Assembly: GCA_025360685.1 (NCBI GenBank)
Contig: JANYBR010000452.1
Span: forward strand, 1 to 12,761
Reading direction: 5' to 3'
Length of the DNA stretch: 12,761 nt
Source of the DNA: Pseudomonadota bacterium
GTDB taxonomy: Bacteria > Pseudomonadota > Alphaproteobacteria > Micropepsales > Micropepsaceae
A program made the translations under genes and the position numbers. This document shows, piece after piece, positions 5,776 through 12,731 of the stretch; within the stretch, counting starts at the first letter, position 1, and every line of letters begins with the position of its first letter. The notes under the pieces are model-generated. The model was not told the origin of the DNA, made no database searches, and saw only the letters and a program-made list of their open reading frames with translations.

Positions 5776-6445
5776 TTGCGCGGAAGAGCTCCAATGTCCG
5801 CTGCTTGGCGAGTTTGGCGCTTTCTTCGTGATAGTCGGTGCGGCGGTCCGAATTGAAGCCGTGGCCGGCCGGATAGACATAGACCTTCACGTCGGGATGT
5901 GCGGCCTTCAGCTTGTTGACCACTTCCATCGCGATGCCGTGATCCTTCTCGCCGAAATGCATGATGGTGGGGCATTTCGGCTTCAGGTCGATCATCGATC
6001 CGACATTGCCGCCGTAATAGCCTGACGCGGCGGCAAGGCCGGTGCAGCGTCCGGCCGCCGCCCACGTAACCGAGCCGCCATAGCAATAGCCGGTGATGAA
6101 TACAGCGCCGCGCTTCTTCAGCTCGTCGATGCAGACCTGCGCATCGGCGACGGAAAGATCGAAGGGATGTTCGGCGCGCGCGATCTTGATCGCCTTCTGG
6201 ATGTCCTCGGGCGAATAGGTTGCCTGGAAGTTGGGCGACTCGCGGTCATAGATCGCCGGCCCGAGAACTTCATAGCCGTCCGCCGCGTAGCCGTCGCACA
6301 GTTCCATGATGTGCTCGGTGACGCCGAAGATTTCCTGGATCAGCACCAGCCCGCCGCGCCGCGCGCCCGTTGGTTGCACGCGATAGACGCCGATTTCGGC
6401 GCCGTCGCTCATCTTCATCTTTTCCATCTTGCCCTTGAGAGCCAT
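5765..6445 (-). CDS. Dienelactone hydrolase family protein
   Basis: A 226-residue cytosolic alpha/beta hydrolase, the typical length of dienelactone hydrolases (carboxymethylenebutenolidase), which open lactone rings in the modified ortho-cleavage of (chloro)catechols. The catalytic triad is visible. The nucleophile Cys121 sits in GYCYGGS where classical hydrolases have Ser. Asp168 is in HFGEKDHG and His195 in GHGFNSD. Glu38 of QEIFG corresponds to the residue that holds the cysteine in its resting state. A strong GGAGGA lies 7 nt before the ATG (6452-6457 on the opposite strand). No catechol or muconate pathway genes are near, so the natural substrate is unknown and it may be a general esterase or lactonase. 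Its stop overlaps the start of the YcxB-like gene. Confidence 0.93.
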   Translation of the reverse strand: MALKGKMEKMKMSDGAEIGVYRVQPTGARRGGLVLIQEIFGVTEHIMELCDGYAADGYEVLGPAIYDRESPNFQATYSPEDIQKAIKIARAEHPFDLSVADAQVCIDELKKRGAVFITGYCYGGSVTWAAAGRCTGLAAASGYYGGNVGSMIDLKPKCPTIMHFGEKDHGIAMEVVNKLKAAHPDVKVYVYPAGHGFNSDRRTDYHEESAKLAKQRTLELFRANGG

Positions 6446-6506
6446 GTGAATTCCTCCATCTATTGTCGGCTGGGGCCATCATTCCATATTTCCAAGACTG
6501 CGCAAG

Positions 6507-7157
6507 CTAGTGCGAAACCTGTGCGCTCTGGCGATGCAGCCGAAGCGCGAACGCAAAGAGCCAGGACAGATTTGCGACGATGGCGAGGCGTTGAATGAGC
6601 CCTTCCCAGGCGTTGAATTGATTGGGCGCTGCAGGTGGCATGGCGGGCAAAACGGCAAGAAGCAAAACTGCGCAAACCGAAATCAGTCCGCAAACCAGTG
6701 TAAAAGTCGCGAACGGACGCCAGCGCGGATCGGCCAGAAAACGACGCAGGAAAACGAATATGCTGATCGGAGACAGCAAAAACACAAGTGCGCCGAAAAG
6801 CTGGTGGAGCTTGCCGTGCAAGGACATCTGCGCCGGAGGTGTGACGGCCGGATCCATGGCGAACGGCCCCGACAGGAAATAGCAGATCGCCACGATCACA
6901 AGCAGTGCTACGCCGGCACGCGAGGCCCTACCACTGGAAAACTCGGCCGCGACGCCACGCACGAAGAGCAGCAACATCGCGCCGAGAAAAAGGAAGTTCG
7001 TGATCTGTATCCAGCCGCGCGGTCCGAGCGACAACGCGCTGACGAACATTGCGAGCGGGTCATACCCTGGCCGAAGCCAGCCTTCGATGAGGAATGTGAC
7101 GACGAACAGCGCCGAACCAATCATCCCCGCCCGCGCGCCAAGCCGACGCCGCTCCAT
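6507..7157 (-). CDS. DUF998 family integral membrane protein
   Basis: A 216-residue protein with about six membrane helices (approximately 9-27, 51-70, 81-100, 118-138, 148-172 and 186-206). Between helix 1 and 2 is GYDPLAMFVSALSLGPRGW, matching the DUF998 pattern of a conserved 'DP...S.L..G..GW' stretch. MDP after helix 3 and LHGKLHQ before helix 4 are also typical of the family. The biochemical function of DUF998 proteins is unknown. AGAGGAAC lies about 8 nt before the ATG. The gene starts only 24 nt after the ychF stop codon on the same strand, so it is probably expressed as the last gene of the rplY-pth-ychF run. A functional link to translation is not evident. Confidence 0.85.
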   Translation of the reverse strand: MERRRLGARAGMIGSALFVVTFLIEGWLRPGYDPLAMFVSALSLGPRGWIQITNFLFLGAMLLLFVRGVAAEFSSGRASRAGVALLVIVAICYFLSGPFAMDPAVTPPAQMSLHGKLHQLFGALVFLLSPISIFVFLRRFLADPRWRPFATFTLVCGLISVCAVLLLAVLPAMPPAAPNQFNAWEGLIQRLAIVANLSWLFAFALRLHRQSAQVSH

Positions 7158-7181
7158 GTCCGTTCCTCTTTGCTTCGGCCT

Positions 7182-8279
7182 CTATGCGTTGAATCGGAAA
7201 TGCATTACGTCGCCGTCCTGTACGACGTAATCCTTGCCTTCCAGTCGGAACTTGCCAGCGTCGCGGGCGCCGGCTTCGCCGTTGCCGGCCACATAATCGT
7301 CATAGGCGATGGTCTCGGCGCGGATGAAGCCGTGCTCGAAATCGGTGTGGATGACGCCGGCGGCCTGCGGCGCGCGCGCGCCGCGCGTCACCGTCCAGGC
7401 GCGCGCCTCCTTCGGCCCGACGGTGAAGAAGGTGAGCAGTCCGAGAAGCTCGTAGCCGGCGCGGATCAATTTGTTGAGGCCCGGCTCTTCAAGACCAAGG
7501 CTTGACAGATATTCCTCGCGCTCGCCTGCCGGCAGCTGCGCGACTTCTTCCTCGATGCGTGCCGAGATGGTCACGGACCCCGCGCCCTCGCGCTGTGCCA
7601 TCTCCTCCACGGCTTTGGAGAATTTGTTGCCGGTCGCCGCCGAACCCTCGTCGACATTGCAGACATACAGAACGGGCTTGGAGGTCATCAAGCCGAGCTG
7701 CGAATAGGGCGCGCGTTCCTCGTGGCTGAGCTCGGCGTCGCGCGCGGGCTTGCCTTCGCGCAGCAGCACCACGGCCTTCATCATCAGCGCGAGCTGTTCT
7801 TTGGCTTCCTTCTCGCCCGAACCGGCTTTCTTCTCGAGCGGCTTGATGCGCTTTTCCAGACTGTCCAGATCGGCCAGCATCAACTCGGTCTCGACCGTTT
7901 CAGCATCGCTCACCGGATTGATCTTGCCCTCGACATGGGTGATGTCGTCATCCTCGAAACAGCGCAGCACATGCGCGATCGCGTCGACCTCGCGGATATT
8001 GGCGAGGAACTGGTTGCCGAGGCCTTCGCCTTTCGAGGCGCCGCGCACCAGACCGGCGATGTCGACGAAAATGATGCGCGTGGGAATGAGTTCGGCGGAT
8101 TTTCCGATCGCCGCCAGCTTTTCGAGCCGCGGATCGGGCACCGCCACGTCGCCGACATTGGGTTCGATGGTGCAGAACGGATAGTTGGCCGCCTGCGCCG
8201 CCGCGGTCTGCGTCAGGGCGTTAAAAAGCGTCGACTTGCCGACATTGGGCAAACCTACGATGCCGCACTTGAATCCCAT
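7182..8279 (-). CDS. ychF: Redox-regulated ribosome-binding ATPase YchF (Obg family)
   Basis: A 365-residue cytosolic P-loop ATPase of the Obg/YchF family that binds ribosomes; E. coli YchF (363 residues) is implicated in the oxidative stress response. The Walker A motif GLPNVGKS is at 9-16 and the DIAGL (G3) motif at 73-77. NVDE at 208-211 replaces the NKxD guanine motif, the change that gives the family its ATP preference. Cys36 in YPFCTIEPN matches the conserved cysteine linked to redox control. A coiled-coil helical hairpin occupies about 130-190, and a C-terminal TGS-like domain runs from about 280 to the end (FFTVGPKEARAW onward). I chose the ATG at 8279 because it yields the family N-terminus MGFKCGIVG. 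The upstream in-frame ATG at 8333 would add 18 residues translated from the adjacent palindromic repeat. Confidence 0.97.
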   Translation of the reverse strand: MGFKCGIVGLPNVGKSTLFNALTQTAAAQAANYPFCTIEPNVGDVAVPDPRLEKLAAIGKSAELIPTRIIFVDIAGLVRGASKGEGLGNQFLANIREVDAIAHVLRCFEDDDITHVEGKINPVSDAETVETELMLADLDSLEKRIKPLEKKAGSGEKEAKEQLALMMKAVVLLREGKPARDAELSHEERAPYSQLGLMTSKPVLYVCNVDEGSAATGNKFSKAVEEMAQREGAGSVTISARIEEEVAQLPAGEREEYLSSLGLEEPGLNKLIRAGYELLGLLTFFTVGPKEARAWTVTRGARAPQAAGVIHTDFEHGFIRAETIAYDDYVAGNGEAGARDAGKFRLEGKDYVVQDGDVMHFRFNA

Positions 8280-8320
8280 TGTTAGCGGCCCCCTAGGAGT
8301 GGAGCGCCCGAAAACACAAC

Positions 8321-8421
8321 TGTCACGGCCCACCAGGTGTGGGCCGCCCGGGTGATGAAGCGCTCGCTGGTAAAGGACCGAGCGGCGTCATCTGGGTGGC
8401 CCGCAGTTGCGGGCCATGACA
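8321..8421. repeat. 101-bp palindromic repeat between pth and ychF (TGTCAYGGCCC ends)
   Basis: TGTCACGGCCC (8321-8331) and GGGCCATGACA (8411-8421) are terminal inverted repeats matching at 10 of 11 positions. Each end carries its own hairpin: GGCCCAC/GTGGGCC (8327-8333 with 8339-8345) and GGCCCGC/GCGGGCC (8398-8404 with 8409-8415). A central stem CGCTCG/CGAGCG pairs 8361-8366 with 8379-8384. The outer ends resemble the partial copy at 12732. It occupies the pth-ychF spacer within an otherwise conserved gene run and could affect transcript processing or read-through (inference). Confidence 0.8.
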
Positions 8422-8451
8422 AATCTTGCTTGGGCTTACCAATCACAATGC

Positions 8452-9060
8452 TTAGTCTTTCTTTGGCAGATTCTTCGCCGGCGGATGCAGGATCAAGGTC
8501 ACCTTGTTCATAAAGCCGGAATCGTCGTCCCTGGCGAGGTAGGGCGCAGCCTCGGTGACGGCCGACAGCATAGGCACCAGCCAGTCCTCGTCGGCCTTGG
8601 TAAAGTTGCCGAGCACATGTCCGCTCACTCGGTGCTTCTCGCCGGGATGGCCGATGCCGATGCGCACCCGGCGATAGTCCGGCCCGATCGCCGCGGTCAC
8701 CGAACGCGCGCCATTGTTGCCGGCGTCGCCGCCGCCGGTCTTGACCTTCAGCTTGGCGGCCGCCAGCGCGATCTCGTCGTGGATCACCACCACGGCCGCA
8801 AGCGGCAGCTTGAAAAAATGCACCGCCTCGCCGACCGCACGGCCGCTCTCGTTCATGTAGGTCGACGGCTTCAGAAGATAGGTTTTGCGGCCGCCGAATT
8901 CACCTTCGCTGATGACGCCGTGAAAGCGCGAACGCCAGGGCGAGAATTTGTAGCTCGCATGGATCGTATCGAGCGCCATGAAGCCCGCATTGTGCCGGTT
9001 GCGCGCATAGTCTGCGCCGGGATTGCCGAGCCCGGCGATGAGGAGCGGCGTGTCGGACAT
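8452..9060 (-). CDS. pth: Peptidyl-tRNA hydrolase
   Basis: An essential cytosolic enzyme that hydrolyses peptidyl-tRNA released by stalled or aborted translation. The 202 residues match bacterial Pth (about 190-205). Visible signatures are GLGNPG at 10-15, the catalytic His23 in NRHNAGF, Asn70 in PSTYMNESG, Asp95 in VIHDEI, and the tRNA/peptide-binding loop GGGDAGNNG at 109-117. That loop usually reads GGGxxGHNG, so the residue before the conserved Asn is Asn115 here instead of His. RRVRIGIGHPG follows. Upstream by 27 nt is rplY and downstream is ychF, the standard bacterial cluster. The Shine-Dalgarno is weak (GGGG 8-11 nt before the ATG), which fits translation coupled to rplY. Confidence 0.97.
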   Translation of the reverse strand: MSDTPLLIAGLGNPGADYARNRHNAGFMALDTIHASYKFSPWRSRFHGVISEGEFGGRKTYLLKPSTYMNESGRAVGEAVHFFKLPLAAVVVIHDEIALAAAKLKVKTGGGDAGNNGARSVTAAIGPDYRRVRIGIGHPGEKHRVSGHVLGNFTKADEDWLVPMLSAVTEAAPYLARDDDSGFMNKVTLILHPPAKNLPKKD

Positions 9061-9087
9061 CTGCGTGCCCCGCGCGCGTATGCGCCC

Positions 9088-9837
9088 TTACTTCTTTTCC
9101 GGAGCCTTGGCGGCAGGTGCCTTGGCACCGGGGGCGGCCGCGGCAGCTCCGGCGGCGGGTGCCGCACCGGGAGCGGCAGGTGCAGCGCCTTCGGCGACAA
9201 CTTCCTCGACCACGGGCGCGAGCGCTGCGGCAGCGGCAGCCTCGGCGGCGGCCTTCTGCTCTTCGATCACGCTGGACGGTGCCACGATCGATGCGATCGT
9301 GAAGTCGCGGCCGCGGATCAGCGGCTTGACGCCTTCCGGCAGAGCGACTGCGGAAATGTGGATCGTGCCGTGAATGTCCAGACCGGTCAGATCGACCGGG
9401 ATGAAATCGGGAATCGCATCGGCGGGGCAAAGCACATCGAGGTCATGGCGAACGATGTTGAGCACGCCGCCGCGCTTGAGACCGGGAGACTCACCCTGAT
9501 TGAGAAAGCGGACCGGAATCGCCAGACGCACCTTGGCGCCTTCGGCCAGGCGCAGGAAGTCGACATGCACGGGGCGATCGGACACCGGATCGATCTGCAG
9601 ATCCTTCGGGATCACGCGCGTCTTCTTGCCGTCGACCTCGAGCATGAACAGCGTCGTCAGGAACGTGCCGGTCTCGACGTGACGCTCAAGCGTGCGGAAA
9701 TCGACGGAGACATTCTGCGGCGCCGTATCGCCGCCATAGATCACGCCGGGCACATGGCCCTTCTGGCGGATCTGAAAAGCCGGGCCCTTGCCGGTGCCGG
9801 TGCGCGGCTCGGCGCGCAGTTGCTGGGTCTCACGCAT
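9088..9837 (-). CDS. rplY: 50S ribosomal protein L25 (CTC/TL5 type)
   Basis: A 5S rRNA-binding protein of the large ribosomal subunit, in the long form related to the general stress protein Ctc and Thermus TL5. Residues 1 to about 95 form the L25 5S-binding beta barrel (LRAEPRTGTGKGPA, HVPGVIYGG, PVSDRPVHVDFLRL). About 100-190 is the C-terminal CTC beta domain (IPVRFLNQGESPGLKRGG onward, GTIHISAVALPEGV). About 194-249 is a low-complexity Ala/Pro/Gly tail with Glu and Lys, presumably disordered. The total of 249 residues is on the long side because of this tail. AAGGAA lies about 8 nt before the ATG. It is first in the - strand run rplY-pth-ychF-DUF998. Confidence 0.97.
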   Translation of the reverse strand: MRETQQLRAEPRTGTGKGPAFQIRQKGHVPGVIYGGDTAPQNVSVDFRTLERHVETGTFLTTLFMLEVDGKKTRVIPKDLQIDPVSDRPVHVDFLRLAEGAKVRLAIPVRFLNQGESPGLKRGGVLNIVRHDLDVLCPADAIPDFIPVDLTGLDIHGTIHISAVALPEGVKPLIRGRDFTIASIVAPSSVIEEQKAAAEAAAAAALAPVVEEVVAEGAAPAAPGAAPAAGAAAAAPGAKAPAAKAPEKK

Positions 9838-9973
9838 CGCGGGAATTCCTTGGACTTTCCGGCCCTTGACGACGTGCGAAGCCGGAAGGCGGCGCTTTTA
9901 GCGGATGGCGCCTGCCCATGCAACCGGGCTGCAAGCGGCGCGGCGCATGAGTAATAAAGCATTGAAATAGTTT

Positions 9974-9979
9974 AGTATA
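9974..9979 (-). promoter_or_regulatory. Possible -10 box of the rplY-pth-ychF run
   Basis: Read on the - strand this is TATACT, a near-consensus -10 box in the only AT-rich stretch of the rplY upstream region. No convincing -35 hexamer lies 16-18 nt upstream; the best candidate, ATCCTG, is poor. It would place transcription start about 130 nt before rplY. Confidence 0.3.
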
Positions 9980-10029
9980 TTCGGATTGTGCGGTTGCAGG
10001 ATTGCGTCTCTTTCAGAACCTGCCATCCA

Positions 10030-10124
10030 TCCTTCGACGGGCTCAGGATGAGGTTCAAACCAAGGTCCTCATGGTGAGCTTGTCGAACCACGAACTTATC
10101 GAACTATGAGCTTGTCGTACGGCG
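10030..10124. repeat. Second copy of the TCCTTCGACRGGCTCAGG palindromic repeat
   Basis: The left arm at 10030-10053 (TCCTTCGACGGGCTCAGG plus ATGAGG) is inverted relative to CCTCATGGTGAGCTTGTC plus GAACC at 10067-10088, with 13 nt between arms. A further decayed right arm, CTATGAGCTTGTCGTACGG, lies at about 10104-10122. The same family forms the nested element at 2686-2804. It ends only about 20 nt before the hydrolase ATG. Confidence 0.8.
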
Positions 10125-10145
10125 AGGGCCATCGCAGTTTCCACC

Positions 10146-11000
10146 ATGCCCAGTATTCCGGCCCGATTGTTCTCCCATCTCCTCGCGGTCGCGGGCAGCG
10201 GCGCGCTGTCTGCCGGCGCACCGCTTTTCAACCTCTCCATTCCCAAGTCCGGCTATGGCGTCCGGCGCGATATTGCCTATGGCGACGATCCGCGTATGCG
10301 CCTCGATCTCTACGTCCCGGACGCACTGAACGCGCCGGCGCCGGTGATCCTGTTCTTCTATGGCGGCAGCTGGCAGAGCGGCAGCAAGGATATCTACCGC
10401 GCCTTCGGCCAGGCGTTCGCCAGTGCCGGCATCATCGCGGCGGTCGCCGACTATCGGCTCTATCCGCAGGTGAAGTATCCGGACTTCGTGGCCGATGGCG
10501 CGCAGGCGTTGCGCTTCGTGCATGAGCGCGTGGCCGAACATGGCGGCGATCCGGCACGCCTGTTCCTCAGCGGCCATTCGGCCGGCGCGTACGTCGCCGC
10601 CATGCTGGCCTGCGATCCCGCCTATCTCGGCGCGGCGCGAACCGATTCCAACTGGATCCGCGGAGTCATCGGAGTCTCTGGGCCCTATGATTTCCTGCCG
10701 CTTTACGATCCGGTTCTGGTCGACATCTTCGGCGGCGACCGGGTGATGGCGACGCAGCCGATCAAGTACGCTCGGAACCGCACGCCGCCGATGCTGCTCG
10801 CCCATGGAACAGCGGACACGACGGTTGGCGCGGGCAACTCGCGCCGCATGGCGCAACGCCTGCGCGAGGCGGGCAACGCGGTCGAACTCATCGAGTACAA
10901 GGGCGCCGGCCATCTGGGCATCATCCTATCGCTGGCACACGGTTTTCGCGGCAACACCACATTGCGCGATGACATGCTGCGATTTATCGGGCGGAGCTAG
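10146..11000 (+). CDS. Alpha/beta hydrolase (carboxylesterase, BD-FAE/HSL-like)
   Basis: A 284-residue serine hydrolase of the alpha/beta fold, likely an esterase. The oxyanion-hole segment is FYGGSW (71-76), in the position of the HGGG of the hormone-sensitive-lipase group. The nucleophile elbow GHSAG puts Ser145 in place. Asp224 in HGTADTTV and His256 in GAGHLG complete the triad. A hydrophobic stretch near the N-terminus (about residues 8-30) could be a signal or anchor but lacks a clear cleavage site, so location is uncertain. The start at 10146 has no recognisable Shine-Dalgarno. A later start near the RRDIAYGDDPRMRLDLY segment would keep the whole catalytic domain, so the N-terminus is open to revision. 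It stands alone between convergent and divergent neighbours; the substrate is unknown. Confidence 0.9.
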   Translation: MPSIPARLFSHLLAVAGSGALSAGAPLFNLSIPKSGYGVRRDIAYGDDPRMRLDLYVPDALNAPAPVILFFYGGSWQSGSKDIYRAFGQAFASAGIIAAVADYRLYPQVKYPDFVADGAQALRFVHERVAEHGGDPARLFLSGHSAGAYVAAMLACDPAYLGAARTDSNWIRGVIGVSGPYDFLPLYDPVLVDIFGGDRVMATQPIKYARNRTPPMLLAHGTADTTVGAGNSRRMAQRLREAGNAVELIEYKGAGHLGIILSLAHGFRGNTTLRDDMLRFIGRS

Positions 11001-11034
11001 CGAGAATTTCGTTTCCTGTAGGAACACACGAAGA

Positions 11035-11135
11035 TTGTCATCCCGGACGAGCGCAGCGAGTTCCGGGACCCATTGAGACACGTCACCATGGGTCCCGGTT
11101 CGGCGCTCGCTTCGCGAGCTTGACCGGGATGACAA
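11035..11135. repeat. Palindromic repeat with TTGTCATCCCGG ends
   Basis: TTGTCATCCCGG (11035-11046) and CCGGGATGACAA (11124-11135) are perfect 12-bp inverted ends. Inside, CCGGGACCCAT (11063-11073) pairs perfectly with ATGGGTCCCGG (11088-11098). GCGAG-containing arms lie between. The whole element can fold into one long cruciform or two hairpins. It fills the gap between two convergent genes, where it could serve as a bidirectional transcription stop. It is a different family from the other repeats in the window. Confidence 0.85.
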
Positions 11136-11199
11136 GCGGGGCCGAACTGAATGGAGAGTGCGCCAAATCCTTACACTATCGGCGCAGTGAAATCGGAAA

Positions 11200-11580
11200 T
11201 CAGCGCGCATTAGCTCTCTTGCGCGCCTTGGCTTTCTTCGCCACAGGCCGGTTCTTCTCCCACGCTTCGGTGATCAGCGCTTCCAGCTCACGTTTGCCGA
11301 TCTTGTCGACCTGCACGATGACATTGGCCCGCTTGCCCCACATGTACTTTACGAAAATCTTCGGATCGGCCTCGAATAGAAATTCCTTCCGCTGGTCGTC
11401 GAGGTTCAGATAAAGCCCGTCGGGCCGCAGCACCGCGAAGATGCGTTTGGCGGTGCGCCACGCCGGCCGCGCGAAATGATCGATCTCCGTCACGCCCTCC
11501 AGGGCGAGAATGAACTTGCGAACCTCGGTGGGCGTCGCCACGGGCGGATTATTCGGCGGCTTTCGCCCGCGCCGGCTCAT
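11200..11580 (-). CDS. MmcQ/YjbR family protein
   Basis: A 126-residue protein of the MmcQ/YjbR fold (CyaY-like), often labelled DNA-binding but with no settled function. The family pattern is clear: TEVRKFILALEGVTE helix (18-32), FARPAWRTAKRIFAVL strand region (36-51), LYLNLDDQRKEFLFEADPKIF (57-76), then the 'VKYMWGKRANVIVQVDKIGKRELEALITEAW' stretch split across 77-107. The C-terminal 15-20 residues are rich in Lys, Arg and Ala and may bind nucleic acid. The ATG at 11580 follows GAAGG by about 4 nt and overlaps the end of the LLM gene by 32 nt. A GTG at 11541 would avoid the overlap but has no ribosome site and would drop a Pro/Arg-rich leader. The overlap suggests coupled translation with the flavin enzyme. 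Confidence 0.9.
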   Translation of the reverse strand: MSRRGRKPPNNPPVATPTEVRKFILALEGVTEIDHFARPAWRTAKRIFAVLRPDGLYLNLDDQRKEFLFEADPKIFVKYMWGKRANVIVQVDKIGKRELEALITEAWEKNRPVAKKAKARKRANAR

Positions 11581-12640
11581 GCGCCTTCAGGCGCGGCACC
11601 ACCTCGGACGCGAACAGCCGCAGGCTGTTCTCGGCCAACTCGTACGGCATGCCGGCATAGGAGAAGACGCCGGTGAACGTCTCGGCACCAAGCCGTGCCG
11701 CGAAGTCGACGATACGCTCATGGCACTGGTCCGGCGTGCCGTAGATCTGCAGCCCGAGGAAGAAGTCGATCATGGCGTCGCGCCCGCCGGGCTCGGCGAC
11801 CATCTTCTGCATGGCGCCGTAGCTCTCATAGCCCTTGGTCTTGGTCAGATGATCGCCGACCAGCTCGTAGTGCTTGAGTACGGTGTTCCAGTAGCCGCCG
11901 ATATATTCGCGCGCCATCGCCTCGGCGCGGCCCGCGTCCCTGTCGCAGAACACCCAGCCCGCCAGGATCGGCGGCGGCGCTTCTGCATGATTTACCTCGG
12001 CATAGATGCGCCGGTAGTTCGACATTTCCGCGACGACCGCGTCCCACGGCTTCTGCGGGATGATGAGCAGCCCGACGCCGAGTCTGGCCATGATCTCCGA
12101 CGATTCCGGCGACACGGCGGCGGCATAAGTGCGGCCCTTGAAGCTCTTGAACGGGCGCGGGCGGATGTCGCGGCGCTTCTGATGGATGAACTTGCCTTCG
12201 AACTCGCACCAGCCGCGCTCTAGGCCTTCGAGCAGCATCTGGGCGGATTCGACGAAGATCTCGCGCGCATTGTTCTGGTCGACGCCGAAGCCTTCGAACT
12301 CGACGCGCCCAAGGCCGCGGCCCATGCCGAAGATGAAGCGTCCGTTCGACTGCTGGTCGAGCACCGAGATTTGTTCGGCCACGCGCATCGGATCGTGCCA
12401 GGGCAGGACCACGACCATCGAGCCGAGTTGGATCTTGCTGGTGCGGCCGGCGAAGTAGCTGAGATATTGCAGCACGTCCGGGCACATCGTGTAGTCGGTG
12501 AAGTGGTGCTCCACGCCCCAGATCGAGTCGAAACCTAGCGGTTCGGCGAGGTCGCCGAGCTTCAGTTCGGCGTTATAGACGTCATGGTCCGTCCGCTTTG
12601 GATCGGTTGCCTGAAAAATCACTCCCATGCCGACATGCAT
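11549..12640 (-). CDS. LLM class flavin-dependent oxidoreductase (luciferase-like monooxygenase)
   Basis: A 363-residue TIM-barrel flavin enzyme of the bacterial luciferase family; members oxidise substrates with reduced FMN or F420. Family features are LAEPLGFDSIWGVEHHF at about 31-47 (the EHHF motif), TSKIQLGSMVVVLPWHDPMRVAEQ split over 67-90, LDQQSNGRFIFGMGRG at about 94-109, and a C-terminal helix region with GTPDQCHERI. GGGAGAG lies about 6-8 nt before the ATG at 12640; the in-frame Met5 is a less likely start. It belongs to the alkanal-monooxygenase-like subgroup with a long insertion, and its substrate cannot be assigned. The overlapping YjbR gene follows. No flavin reductase is in view, and the upstream region leads into a partial repeat at the window edge. 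Confidence 0.93.
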   Translation of the reverse strand: MHVGMGVIFQATDPKRTDHDVYNAELKLGDLAEPLGFDSIWGVEHHFTDYTMCPDVLQYLSYFAGRTSKIQLGSMVVVLPWHDPMRVAEQISVLDQQSNGRFIFGMGRGLGRVEFEGFGVDQNNAREIFVESAQMLLEGLERGWCEFEGKFIHQKRRDIRPRPFKSFKGRTYAAAVSPESSEIMARLGVGLLIIPQKPWDAVVAEMSNYRRIYAEVNHAEAPPPILAGWVFCDRDAGRAEAMAREYIGGYWNTVLKHYELVGDHLTKTKGYESYGAMQKMVAEPGGRDAMIDFFLGLQIYGTPDQCHERIVDFAARLGAETFTGVFSYAGMPYELAENSLRLFASEVVPRLKAHEPARAKAAE

Positions 12641-12731
12641 CGCACTCTCCCGTTCATGGCGCTGCTGCGAAAGCCTAGCTCGGCGGAGAGGACAATTCTG
12701 GGGCGTAGTATGTCATTTGCCGTTCTCTGGC

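Larger units (their letters stand above)
9838..10145. other. 308-bp divergent intergenic region between rplY and the hydrolase
   Basis: No gene is seen in either strand. An AT-rich island at about 9950-9990 contains the only promoter-like sequence. The right half is taken up by a palindromic repeat (10030-10088) and a degraded copy of its right arm (about 10103-10124). The 5' leader of rplY inferred from the -10 candidate would be over 120 nt long, enough for a structured leader, but I recognised no known motif in it. Confidence 0.6.

Noticed and set aside
6510..7505. 331-codon open frame on the + strand
   Set aside because: Antisense to the DUF998 gene and the end of ychF; Gln/Arg-rich with no domain.
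8407..9954. 515-codon open frame on the + strand
   Set aside because: It runs antisense across pth and rplY, both certain genes, and its Gly/Arg/His-rich composition is typical of a shadow frame in GC-rich DNA.
9741..9962. 73-codon frame upstream of rplY as a possible leader peptide
   Set aside because: It overlaps the rplY start in another frame, has no ribosome site that I can see, and shows no attenuator-like structure.
11510..12223. 237-codon open frame on the + strand
   Set aside because: Antisense shadow of the LLM monooxygenase gene.
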